From: Candidatus Methylobacter titanis
GTDB lineage: Bacteria > Pseudomonadota > Gammaproteobacteria > Methylococcales > Methylomonadaceae
Assembly (NCBI GenBank): GCA_029946125.1
Contig: JAQSDX010000001.1
Span: 1 to 64,000, forward strand
DNA length: 64,000 nt
Direction of reading: 5' to 3'
In this document: positions 19,597-27,549 of the stretch, piece after piece
Layout of the letters: the number at the start of each line of letters is the position of its first letter
Numbering within the stretch: the first letter of the stretch is position 1
Position numbers and translations under genes: made by a program
Notes under the pieces: generated by a model
Seen by the model: the letters and a program-made list of their open reading frames with translations, nothing else
Told to the model about the DNA's origin: nothing
The model's database searches: none

Positions 19597-20172
19597 ATGG
19601 CTATTTCGCTCACTAAAGGCGGCAATATCAGTCTGTCCAAGACTGATCCGACCCTTAAAAACCTGATTGTCGGTCTCGGCTGGGATGCAAGACCCACTGA
19701 CGGCGCAGATTTCGATTTGGATGCCAGTGCATTTCTGGTCAAAGAAGACGGTAAAGTCAGATCCGACAGCGACTTTATTTTCTACAACCAGACTAAATCC
19801 ACTTGCGGTTCGATTGAGCATACCGGCGATAACCGTACCGGTGAAGGCGACGGCGACGATGAATCCGTTATCGTGCTGCTCGACAAAATCCCGGCCGATA
19901 TACAACGCGTGGTTTTTACCGTGACCATACACGATGCCGAATTGCGCAAACAGAATTTCGGTCAAGTTTCGAAAGCCTATGTTCGGGTCGTTAATAAAGA
20001 CTCAAGCAGCGAAGTCGCCCGCTATGACTTAAGCGAAGACGCCTCCATTGAAACCGCGATGGTTTTCGGTGAACTCTACAAACACGGCGCCGAATGGAAA
20101 TTCAAAGCCGTCGGTCAGGGATATGCAGGCGGGTTGGCCGCATTAGCTCGTCAATACGGTATTAGTATCTAG
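19597..20172 (+). CDS. terD: TerD family stress protein, first copy (TerD type)
   Basis: TerD-domain protein, a calcium-binding beta-sandwich of the tellurium-resistance and general stress system. The 191 residues carry the conserved VGLGWDAR (27-34), [10 protein letters not shown] and the acidic metal-binding loop [13 protein letters not shown]. Sequence and length match Escherichia coli TerD throughout. The ATG at 19597 is chosen because AAGGAG sits 8 bases ahead; the open frame extends 9 codons further upstream without such a site. It is the first gene of the ter operon and faces the DUF475 gene. Confidence 0.95.
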   Translation: MAISLTKGGNISLSKTDPTLKNLIVGLGWDARPTDGADFDLDASAFLVKEDGKVRSDSDFIFYNQTKSTCGSIEHTGDNRTGEGDGDDESVIVLLDKIPADIQRVVFTVTIHDAELRKQNFGQVSKAYVRVVNKDSSSEVARYDLSEDASIETAMVFGELYKHGAEWKFKAVGQGYAGGLAALARQYGISI

Positions 20173-20287
20173 TACTTTCGTTAGCCGACCTCTATAGCGT
20201 CACTCGACGGATAGAGGTCGGATGTGGATTGAAACATTAGCCGCTACGCGGTTTTAATATATCTTAACTAAGCATCAGGAGAGAATC

Positions 20288-20863
20288 ATGGCAGTATCAC
20301 TTACCAAAGGCGGCAATGTTAATCTGAGTAAAGAAGCCCCGGGCTTGAATAAAATCGTCGTGGGACTAGGCTGGGATGCCCGTGCAACCGACGGCGCAGC
20401 GTTTGATTTAGATGCCTGCGCTTTTCTGGTCAAAATGGACGGCAAAGTTCGCTCCGACAGCGATTTTTGTTTTTACAATAACAAGGTGGTCGGCGATGGC
20501 TCGGTTCAGCATCAGGGTGACAATACCACCGGTGCCGGCGATGGCGATGATGAAACCGTCAAGGTTGAATTATCCAAAGTTCCCGGCGAACTGGACAAAA
20601 TCGTATTCTCGGTGACCATTCATGACGCTGAAACGCGTAAACAGAATTTCGGTCAAGTCAGTCATGCCTATATCCGTATCTGCAACGAAGAAGGCGGCGC
20701 AGAAATCGCCCGTTATGATTTGAGCGAAGACGCATCAATCGAAACTGCGATGATTTTTGGCGAAATCTACCGCGTCGGTACCGATTGGAAATTTAAAGCT
20801 ATTGGCCAAGGTTTTGCCGGTGGACTAGGGCCTTTAGCCGCGTCTTTCGGGGTTAATGTTTAA
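20288..20863 (+). CDS. terE: TerD family stress protein, second copy (TerE type)
   Basis: A second 191-residue TerD-domain protein, closer to Escherichia coli TerE (start [18 protein letters not shown] and end [14 protein letters not shown]). The calcium loop [13 protein letters not shown] and the GLGWDAR and [10 protein letters not shown] segments are intact. A strong AGGAGA ribosome-binding site precedes the ATG. The 115 bases after terD contain an imperfect inverted repeat, gacctctat near 20189 against atagaggtc near 20212, that could trim or partly end the transcript. Confidence 0.93.
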   Translation: MAVSLTKGGNVNLSKEAPGLNKIVVGLGWDARATDGAAFDLDACAFLVKMDGKVRSDSDFCFYNNKVVGDGSVQHQGDNTTGAGDGDDETVKVELSKVPGELDKIVFSVTIHDAETRKQNFGQVSHAYIRICNEEGGAEIARYDLSEDASIETAMIFGEIYRVGTDWKFKAIGQGFAGGLGPLAASFGVNV

Positions 20864-20956
20864 ACCGCCGCTACGATTGTTTATTTTGAAATTTCAAATC
20901 ATCAAAAATCCTGCTGCCATTTAACACAGCAGGGTTCATTTATTGAGGTAATGTGT

Positions 20957-21550
20957 ATGGCTATTAATTTACAAAAAGGGCAGAAAATTTCTTTGTCCAA
21001 AGAGTCCGGCGGTGCGTTAAGCAAGATTGTCATGGGGTTGGGCTGGGATGCTAAAAAAGTCCCTGTCAGCATGTTAAAAGGCATGTTCGGCGGCGGTAAG
21101 AGCGATGCTATCGATCTGGACGCTTCTTGCGTATTGTTTGACGATCAAAACAAGGTGGTTGACACCATTTATTTCGGCCAACTGAAAAGCCGTGACGGCA
21201 GCATTGTGCATACCGGCGATAATCGTACCGGCGCCGGTGATGGCGATGATGAACAAATCAAAGTCGACCTGGATAAAGTGCCTGCCAATGTTAAATCGCT
21301 GGTATTCACCGTTAACTCCTTTTCCGGCCAGACTTTTGATGAAGTTGACAATGCGTATTGCCGTATCATCGACAGCAGCAATAATGCCGAAATTGCCCGT
21401 TATACACTGAGCTCTCAAGGTTCCCATACCGCACAAATCATGACGAAACTATATCGGCATAATGGCGAGTGGAAAATGCATGCGATCGGTGAAAATGGCA
21501 CTGGCCGCACCATTGAAGCCTTGTTGCCGCAAATTATCATTCATTTGTAG
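20957..21550 (+). CDS. terZ: TerD family stress protein, third copy (TerZ type)
   Basis: A 197-residue TerD-domain protein that differs from the first two by a Gly/Lys-rich insertion after GLGWDAKK (SMLKGMFGGGKSD), as in TerZ. It also has IDLDASCVLFD, the loop [13 protein letters not shown] and the TerZ-like FTVNSFSGQTFDEVDNAYC. The ATG at 20957 follows GAGGTA by 6 bases; an ATG two codons earlier is less well placed. It ends 6 bases before the ATP-grasp gene, tying the Ter proteins to the enzyme genes in one operon. Confidence 0.92.
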   Translation: MAINLQKGQKISLSKESGGALSKIVMGLGWDAKKVPVSMLKGMFGGGKSDAIDLDASCVLFDDQNKVVDTIYFGQLKSRDGSIVHTGDNRTGAGDGDDEQIKVDLDKVPANVKSLVFTVNSFSGQTFDEVDNAYCRIIDSSNNAEIARYTLSSQGSHTAQIMTKLYRHNGEWKMHAIGENGTGRTIEALLPQIIIHL

Positions 21551-21556
21551 GCATCA

Positions 21557-22591
21557 ATGAGAATTTGGTTTAACCAAACATTTTCGACCATACACGCCGT
21601 ATTTAGAAATCTTCGCCAGTCGGCACCGAACGGCGAAATCACCCTGATTTGCACTCACACCCAAGCTCATGCCACTGCTTTTTTGGCAGCGGATGAGCAC
21701 TATGTTGAACCTGCCGAACTCACTGAACACGAGTATCTTGAATGGTGCGTGGATTTTTGTCGGCGGCACAATATTCAGTTATTTTGGCCCGGAAAAGAAG
21801 CTGCGCTGATCAGTAAACACCCTGAATTATTTCAGGCGATTGGTGTGCAGGTAGTGTCGGTTGCCGATTTTGATACGTTGAGCTTATTGCATAACAAGGC
21901 GGATTTTTATGCCGCGTTGCCTGCAGTGGTTGCGCAAACCATGGACTTTATCGCCGTTAACGACCGTGATGCGTTTGATAGCGCGGTTGCCGCATTATCG
22001 GCACATCACCAAAGATTATGCGTTAAACCGGCGGTTTCGGTGTTCGGCCTGGGCTTTCGGGTTTTGGATACCCAGCGCGACAGCATCACCCAGCTACTTA
22101 AAGGCGTTGAATACCAGATTCCGCTGCAAGAATTGCGGCATGGCATGGCTAACACTCCGGAGTTTGCCACCCTGCTGGTCATGGAACATCTGGGCGGCCC
22201 TGAATGGAGTGTCGATTGCGCCGGACGGCACGGCGAATTGCTGTGTGCGGTGCAACGCAAAAAATCGCAACTGGCGGGCGGCGGGCAAACCATCGATAAC
22301 AACGCCGATATTGACGGCATGGTGGCAAGACTAACCGCGCATTACCGACTCAACGGCTTGTTCAATATCCAGTTCAAGGAAGGCGTACACGGTGTGCGTT
22401 TACTGGAAATCAACCCGCGTCCTTCGGGCGGTTTCGGCATGGCCTGCTTATCCGGCGCCAATCTGGCGCAGATTGCGTTGCAGGCTATCAAAGGTAAAGC
22501 ATGCCAGCCTCCGAGCATTCGTTATGGGCTAAGGGTGAGCGAAATTAATACGCCGGTGGTGATGATGCCGGAGCGTGGGAACGATACCTAA
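21557..22591 (+). CDS. ATP-grasp enzyme of the Ter-linked pathway
   Basis: A 344-residue protein of the ATP-grasp type found in ter operons. The N-terminal third is a pre-ATP-grasp fold (residues about 1-100). The ATP-grasp core shows the metal-binding end motif LLEINPRPSGGFG near 290, and lysines upstream for ATP. It probably ligates a carboxylate to an amine in making a small metabolite; the substrate is unknown. Its last seven residues (PERGNDT) come from a repeat sequence also present at 18068-18087. The gene begins 6 bases after terZ. Confidence 0.88.
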   Translation: MRIWFNQTFSTIHAVFRNLRQSAPNGEITLICTHTQAHATAFLAADEHYVEPAELTEHEYLEWCVDFCRRHNIQLFWPGKEAALISKHPELFQAIGVQVVSVADFDTLSLLHNKADFYAALPAVVAQTMDFIAVNDRDAFDSAVAALSAHHQRLCVKPAVSVFGLGFRVLDTQRDSITQLLKGVEYQIPLQELRHGMANTPEFATLLVMEHLGGPEWSVDCAGRHGELLCAVQRKKSQLAGGGQTIDNNADIDGMVARLTAHYRLNGLFNIQFKEGVHGVRLLEINPRPSGGFGMACLSGANLAQIALQAIKGKACQPPSIRYGLRVSEINTPVVMMPERGNDT

Positions 22592-22621
22592 AATTTATAA
22601 AATAACTCCACAAAACAAACC

Positions 22622-23824
22622 ATGCCAAAAACAGTCACCATAAAACTAGACACCGGAACCCTGCATCTCGACATCGAACCCGGACGCATTCCGCTGAATC
22701 GCTTGCTGGGATTTGCGGCCAGGGTGAGCAGCAAGCGCAAGTTTTTGCTGGTCAGCAAGGTCTTGGGCAAGCATTATCCGGTATCGCCCAAAGTCATGAG
22801 CTGGTCTTATCGGGCCCTGGCCCGGATGGTATTAAATAGCGGAGCAGACACCGGTTCGCTATGGATAGGCATGGCGGAAACCGCAACCGGCTTGGGTTAT
22901 GGCGTATTTGAGGCGGCCTGCCGTGAAGGTGCAGAGCAGGCCCTGTTTATCCAGACGACCCGCTATCACCTGGACGGCATCGAACGGCTGGAATTTGAAG
23001 AGGCGCACAGTCATGCGACCGACTTTTTTTTGTATTATCCTGAGCGGACAGATCTTCGTCAGCAGTTTTTAACGGCCAAAACGCTGGTGTTAATCGATGA
23101 TGAAATCAGTACCGGACTTACCTTTTTACGCCTGATCAAAGCCTACAAAGAAGTTAATCCCGGCCTGCAAAAAGTATTCATCGTCAGTTTAGTCAATTTT
23201 GCCCATCCAGACGATCGAGCCGCGTTGGAAGATCAAGCCGGTGTAGCGGTCGAATGGCTGTGTTTCAGGCAGGGTTTATTGCGCTTTGAGGACGGCCAAA
23301 ACGCGGCTATTGACCGTATCAGCGTCAATGTATCGGGTAATGGCGACTGTAAAAAATCGCTGCTGGCCTGGCCGGGTCGCTTAGGTTTGGATGCGCAGAT
23401 CAACCTGGAAAAGGATGTGCTCGAGCAGCTGTGCAGCAATGGCTTTAGCCGCGATCAGGCAAGCGACTCACGCCCGATTCTGGTCTTAGGCACAGGCGAA
23501 TGCAACGCCCCCGCTTATCTATTGGGCCGCGAATTGGAAAACCGGGGTTTTAAGGTCAAGGTGCAAAGCACCACGCGCTCGCCGATTCATCAAGGCAACG
23601 CTATCGGTTCGGTATGCCAATTTGAAGACAACTACGAGGACGGCATCCCCAATTTTATTTATAACCTGAATCCGGATGATTATCGGGACATTATTCTTTG
23701 CCATGAAACTCCGCTGTGTGCAGCATTAAATGGCCGACTGCACGCATGGCAAGCCATTAGCGCAAGATTTGAACTCCAACCAGGCAACACTAACCATGCA
23801 AAGCTACATTTTTTTAGACCTTGA
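22622..23824 (+). CDS. phosphoribosyltransferase with TRSP domain
   Basis: A 400-residue protein with an N-terminal PRTase_2 domain and a C-terminal TRSP domain, a pair known almost only from ter operons. The PRPP loop is TLVLIDDEISTGLTFL (about 155-172). The TRSP signature appears as STTRSP near residue 317, followed by an HQGNAIGS stretch. It likely joins a base-like group to phosphoribose or cleaves such a bond. It starts 30 bases after the ATP-grasp gene and overlaps the next gene by 29 bases. Confidence 0.9.
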   Translation: MPKTVTIKLDTGTLHLDIEPGRIPLNRLLGFAARVSSKRKFLLVSKVLGKHYPVSPKVMSWSYRALARMVLNSGADTGSLWIGMAETATGLGYGVFEAACREGAEQALFIQTTRYHLDGIERLEFEEAHSHATDFFLYYPERTDLRQQFLTAKTLVLIDDEISTGLTFLRLIKAYKEVNPGLQKVFIVSLVNFAHPDDRAALEDQAGVAVEWLCFRQGLLRFEDGQNAAIDRISVNVSGNGDCKKSLLAWPGRLGLDAQINLEKDVLEQLCSNGFSRDQASDSRPILVLGTGECNAPAYLLGRELENRGFKVKVQSTTRSPIHQGNAIGSVCQFEDNYEDGIPNFIYNLNPDDYRDIILCHETPLCAALNGRLHAWQAISARFELQPGNTNHAKLHFFRP

Positions 23825-24560
23825 TGACACCTTATTCCAGACCTTAAGAAAATGCGCACCCGATGTCGATAATCATCCGCTACAGGCGCGGGCTTTTTTA
23901 CCTGACGGTTCGGCTAATTCCTACGCGACACCAAAACAGCAGTGGTTGTGGCATTGGCTGGCCAAGGGCTTTAAGATCGTGCCGGTCACGGCACGCGATG
24001 TTCACGCCTTTGAGCGCGTCAACCTGCCGTTTCAGGAAGAAGTGGTATTGAACCACGGCGCAGTGATTTTGAATAAACAGGGTACTGTCGATCAGGTGTG
24101 GATGGATAACATCATGCAAAGCTTACCGGCTTACCAGGAAAAGCTATTGGCGGTGTGGGCGGAAGTTGAGCTTTATGCACAACGACATGGCGGTTTTAAA
24201 CCACGGCTGGTTAACGATTTCGGTACAACCTGGTATGGCGTCATCAAACACAGTGACGGCACCGAAGCGATATTAAAAACCCTGTTGGATGAGATTATCA
24301 TCACGCATCCGTATGTGCTTGACGGCAGTTTGTATTGGCATTTGAACGGCAACAACCTGGCGTTATTACCGAAGATCATCAACAAAGAAAGCGCAGTCAG
24401 TTATCTGCTGGAAGGCTACAAACAGCAGCATTCCAAAGTATTGACCTTTGGTGCGGGCGACAGCAAAACCGACGCAGCGTTTATAGCGCTGTGCGATTAC
24501 GCGTTAATTCCCAAGAATACCCAGCTGTTTCAAGCGCTGGATTTTGCCGAAACCACATAA
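23796..24560 (+). CDS. HAD-family hydrolase of the Ter-linked pathway
   Basis: A 254-residue haloacid-dehalogenase-type phosphatase. Motif I is FLDLDDTLFQT (the two Asp near residues 7 and 9) and motif IV is GAGDSKTDAAFI near 228. The middle has a small cap region. It probably removes phosphate from the pathway's sugar-phosphate product. The ATG at 23796 is chosen because the protein then begins directly at the first strand of the fold; it lies inside the end of the PRTase gene (29-base overlap). Its stop directly abuts the next ATG. Confidence 0.88.
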   Translation: MQSYIFLDLDDTLFQTLRKCAPDVDNHPLQARAFLPDGSANSYATPKQQWLWHWLAKGFKIVPVTARDVHAFERVNLPFQEEVVLNHGAVILNKQGTVDQVWMDNIMQSLPAYQEKLLAVWAEVELYAQRHGGFKPRLVNDFGTTWYGVIKHSDGTEAILKTLLDEIIITHPYVLDGSLYWHLNGNNLALLPKIINKESAVSYLLEGYKQQHSKVLTFGAGDSKTDAAFIALCDYALIPKNTQLFQALDFAETT

Positions 24561-25646
24561 ATGACGATTCCTTTCACCGGCAGTTACACTGCAGACGATG
24601 TACGGTTTTTATTAAAACCGATGGCGATGGAGAACACGCCCATCGCTATCAAGGAAGCCTTAATCCAATCCGGCAAACAACATTACTCCCAAATGCTGAC
24701 CCATGAGTCGTTGCCGCCGGAACATTATTTACCGCTGTTTTATCAGGCGATGGCCTTAAATCAGCAGCGTATGGCCGAGCATGTGCTGCTATTGGCCGAA
24801 CGCATAGTCGCCACCCGTCGACACGGCGTTACCCTGGTTTCTCTGGCGCGTGCCGGAACGCCGGTCGGCGTGCTGCTTAAGCATGTACTTCAGCGCTATT
24901 TCGATACCGAGGCTAGCCATTATTCCATTTCGATACTGCGCGATATCGGCATAGACCAAAATGCCCTGCGCTTTATTGTACAAAACCATGCCCCGGAATC
25001 GTTGGTTTTTGTCGATGGCTGGACCGGAAAAGGCGTTATTGCGCGGCAGTTGGCCGCCAGCCTACAGGCTTTTGCCGCAAGCGATGGCGTGACTATTCCG
25101 GCCGAACTGTATGTGTTGGCCGACTTATCAGGCAATGCTACGGTTGCCGCAACGTCCGAAGATTATTTGATTCCCTCGTGCATCCTGAATGCGACGGTAT
25201 CGGGTCTGGTCAGTCGTTCAATTTACGCCCCTGATACGGCGGGCCCAACCGATTTTCATGGTTGCGTTTATTACCGGCAATTTGAGCCGCACGATCTGTC
25301 CCGTTATTTTATTGACACGATGCTGACTTGCATTGAACAGGCGTGGCAACAGGGCAATCTTGTCAGCTGCAGTCATGACCGGCTAAAATTGCAAGCGATT
25401 TCCCAAGCGCTATTGGCCTGGATTACAACGCATTACGGTGTCAAGCAGCACCATTACATTAAGCCCGGTATCGGTGAGGCGACGCGGGTTTTATTACGAC
25501 GCGAAGCCAAGGTCTTGCTGTTACAGCATGAAGATTGCGCCGCGACCCGACATTTGCGTTGGCTGGCCGAGTCCCGATCCATTCCAATCGCTATTTTTCC
25601 CGACCTGCCGTACCAAGCAGTAGCATTAATCAAGGAGTTGCCATGA
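24561..25646 (+). CDS. StiP/PRTase_1 family protein
   Basis: A 361-residue protein of the family named StiP cysteine protease in databases, also described as PRTase_1, a phosphoribosyltransferase of ter operons. The sequence shows a PRTase-like loop, SLVFVDGWTGKGVIARQL near 152-168, and the segment VSLARAGTPVGVLLKH near 93-108. The PRTase reading is better supported by these motifs and the neighbours than the protease name. It starts at the base after the HAD stop and overlaps the next gene by 4 bases (ATGA). Confidence 0.88.
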   Translation: MTIPFTGSYTADDVRFLLKPMAMENTPIAIKEALIQSGKQHYSQMLTHESLPPEHYLPLFYQAMALNQQRMAEHVLLLAERIVATRRHGVTLVSLARAGTPVGVLLKHVLQRYFDTEASHYSISILRDIGIDQNALRFIVQNHAPESLVFVDGWTGKGVIARQLAASLQAFAASDGVTIPAELYVLADLSGNATVAATSEDYLIPSCILNATVSGLVSRSIYAPDTAGPTDFHGCVYYRQFEPHDLSRYFIDTMLTCIEQAWQQGNLVSCSHDRLKLQAISQALLAWITTHYGVKQHHYIKPGIGEATRVLLRREAKVLLLQHEDCAATRHLRWLAESRSIPIAIFPDLPYQAVALIKELP

Positions 25647-26581
25647 TGAATAATGTACCGAAAGTTTTTTCGCCTTGGTGTTTAGGTGCGTCACTGTATA
25701 TGCCCGCGCATCGTCTCGACCTGATGGATTGCGCCAATGGCGAAAAACTGTCAACCTTGCGTTCGATGATTTTTTGTACCGAAGATGCGGTATCCCATAC
25801 CGAGCTAGACAGCAGTCTGCGTCATTTAGGCCTTTGCTTGCAGGGCTTTAGAGACACGCCGCAGCGCCTCCGTTTTATTCGCGCCAGAAACCCTGAGGTT
25901 CTGGCGCGACTGCTGGCGCTGCCCGATATTGAAAAAATCGACGGCTTTGTGTTGCCGAAATTTAATGCCGGCAATTTTCACGCTTATTTCGATCAACTGC
26001 AGGGCACTCCCTTCAAGGTTATGCCGACACTAGAAACCCAGGATGTTTTTGATGTCGGCGCGATGACTGAACTACGTCAGGGCTTGGCTCAGGATACTGT
26101 TTTTGCGCGGATATTGATGCTGCGGATCGGCGGCAACGACTTGATGAATATTTTAGGTATCAGACGCCCCAGAAATATGACCTTGTATCAGACGCCCCTG
26201 GGCCATGTCATCGCACAGCTGGTGACCGTATTTAAGCCTTACGGGTTTTCATTGTCAGCGCCGGTATTCGAATATCTGAATGACAGCATCACCTTACAAA
26301 AAGAGATTCGGCTGGATCTGGCGCATGGTTTGACCGGTAAAACGGCTATTCATCCGACTCAGGTACCGGTCATTGAAGCCATGTACAGCGTCGATAGCGA
26401 AGACTATGACATGGCGCTTAGCTTGAATCAAAGCGCGTCACCTGCGGTATTCAGAATGCACAACGCGATGTGCGAAGTGGCGACGCACAAACAATGGGGG
26501 CAGGATATTATCGATAGACAGCAGTGCTACGGCGACCGGGTAGCGCTCGCCTTGCCGGAATATACCGGGGTGATTGTTTAA
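25643..26581 (+). CDS. CitE-like carbon-carbon lyase of the Ter-linked pathway
   Basis: A 312-residue TIM-barrel protein of the HpcH/HpaI-CitE superfamily, the C-C-bond lyase type of ter operons. Seen motifs are VLPKFNAGNFHAYF, MPTLETQDVF (Glu for metal), LMLRIGGNDLMNILGI and the closing AIHPTQVPVIEAMY, typical of CitE-like lyases. It may cleave or form a bond to a short acid, giving the pathway's side chain. AAGGAG lies ahead of the ATG at 25643, which overlaps the StiP stop. A second ATG follows directly. Confidence 0.9.
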   Translation: MMNNVPKVFSPWCLGASLYMPAHRLDLMDCANGEKLSTLRSMIFCTEDAVSHTELDSSLRHLGLCLQGFRDTPQRLRFIRARNPEVLARLLALPDIEKIDGFVLPKFNAGNFHAYFDQLQGTPFKVMPTLETQDVFDVGAMTELRQGLAQDTVFARILMLRIGGNDLMNILGIRRPRNMTLYQTPLGHVIAQLVTVFKPYGFSLSAPVFEYLNDSITLQKEIRLDLAHGLTGKTAIHPTQVPVIEAMYSVDSEDYDMALSLNQSASPAVFRMHNAMCEVATHKQWGQDIIDRQQCYGDRVALALPEYTGVIV

Positions 26582-26712
26582 ATCATTAGCGCTAACCCGA
26601 CCTACATGGCTGGAAAAGATTAATGGTAAACTCCAGGTTACCAAACTGGTCGATTATTTTTCCGGGCAGCAACTTAAAACCACAACAACACCCTTAACAT
26701 CAGGAGAGCACC

Positions 26713-27165
26713 ATGAGTTTCGATAGTTTTCTAAGTCAATTAAAAAGCAAAGCCAGTGAGTTAAAAACAGAGGCGTTAAAATACAAGAACAAGGATTTTT
26801 TGAATGCCGCGATGGCGGGTTCCGCATTGGTCGCGATGGCCGATGGCAGCGTGAGCTCGGAAGAAAAGCAAAAAATGATCAAGTTTATCGAAAGCCATGA
26901 TGCGCTGTCGATTTTCACCACCAGCGATGTGATCAAGGCTTTTCAGGATTTCGTCGGTCAGCTTGAATTCGATAAGGATATTGGTGAAGCCAAAGCTTAT
27001 GAAGCCTTAGGCAAGATGAAGTCCAACGCCCAAGCCTCGCGCCTGTTGGTACGCATGATTATCGGCATTGCCTCTTCGGATGGGGATTTTGATCACGCTG
27101 AAAAAAAGGTAGCGATTAAAATAGCCCAGGAACTGGGGATTGATCCTGCGGAATTTGAATTGTAA
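26713..27165 (+). CDS. terB: TerB family tellurite-resistance protein
   Basis: A 150-residue all-helical TerB protein that associates with the membrane through TerC in studied systems and may bind metal. Conserved stretches are MADGSVSSEEKQKMIKFI and SSDGDFDHAEKKVAIKIAQELG, two copies of the acidic TerB repeat. Length and order match Escherichia coli TerB. AGGAG lies 6 bases ahead of the start. A gap of 131 bases separates it from the CitE-like gene, so it may have its own promoter; a hairpin follows at 27195. Confidence 0.92.
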   Translation: MSFDSFLSQLKSKASELKTEALKYKNKDFLNAAMAGSALVAMADGSVSSEEKQKMIKFIESHDALSIFTTSDVIKAFQDFVGQLEFDKDIGEAKAYEALGKMKSNAQASRLLVRMIIGIASSDGDFDHAEKKVAIKIAQELGIDPAEFEL

Positions 27166-27194
27166 TCGGTTAACAAGCGGGGATTGAACGCTTT

Positions 27195-27220
27195 AATAAG
27201 CGTCCGCTCGGTCGCTTATT
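27195..27220 (+). terminator. hairpin after terB
   Basis: AATAAGCG and its exact complement CGCTTATT surround a 10-base loop, 30 bases past the terB stop. It is a likely end of the ter operon, although only a short AT run follows instead of a full U-tract. Confidence 0.45.
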
Positions 27221-27354
27221 ATTGCAACTCCGGTAATAATTTAGAATTAACATTTCGATAAAAATGATATTCTCTCGCGACTATTCAAAGCGCTTTGTCG
27301 CTGAGCAATGTGTAGACAAGCTTAATCGGCTAAAACTTACGCGGTAAACAGTGC

Positions 27355-27424
27355 GTAGGATGTGCTGAGGTACGAAGCGCATCTTTCGCGAAAGATGCTC
27401 TTCACGTTGTTCAGCACATCCTAC
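27355..27424. repeat. long nested REP-like palindrome
   Basis: Outer arms GTAGGATGTGCTGA (27355-27368) and the exact complement (27411-27424) enclose a second, perfect 20-base palindrome at 27379-27398 (GCATCTTTCGCGAAAGATGC). The GTAGGAT arms and nested form match dispersed REP elements of gammaproteobacteria. As RNA the whole would fold into a long branched hairpin. Confidence 0.75.
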
Positions 27425-27549
27425 GTACTTACGCTGTAAACGGTCAATATTCAAAGCTGTTTTACCGTGTATTTAATTTAAAACGACTGATTATAATAAT
27501 CTGAACAGCACTATACCGAAATGCTAGAATCACCCACTTTCACCCCCTG

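Larger units (their letters stand above)
27166..27549. other. intergenic stretch with hairpins and a REP-like repeat
   Basis: About 380 bases after terB. It holds a terminator-like hairpin (27195-27220) and a long palindromic repeat (27355-27424). The rest, before the cyclic-di-GMP gene, is AT-rich and probably contains that gene's promoter. No open frame looks real. Confidence 0.6.

Noticed and set aside
26582-26712. A start-less plus-strand frame ahead of terB (EKINGKLQVTKLVDYFSGQQ)
   Set aside because: It reads somewhat like protein but has no start and runs into terB; I could not tie it to a family, so it is not listed as a gene remnant.
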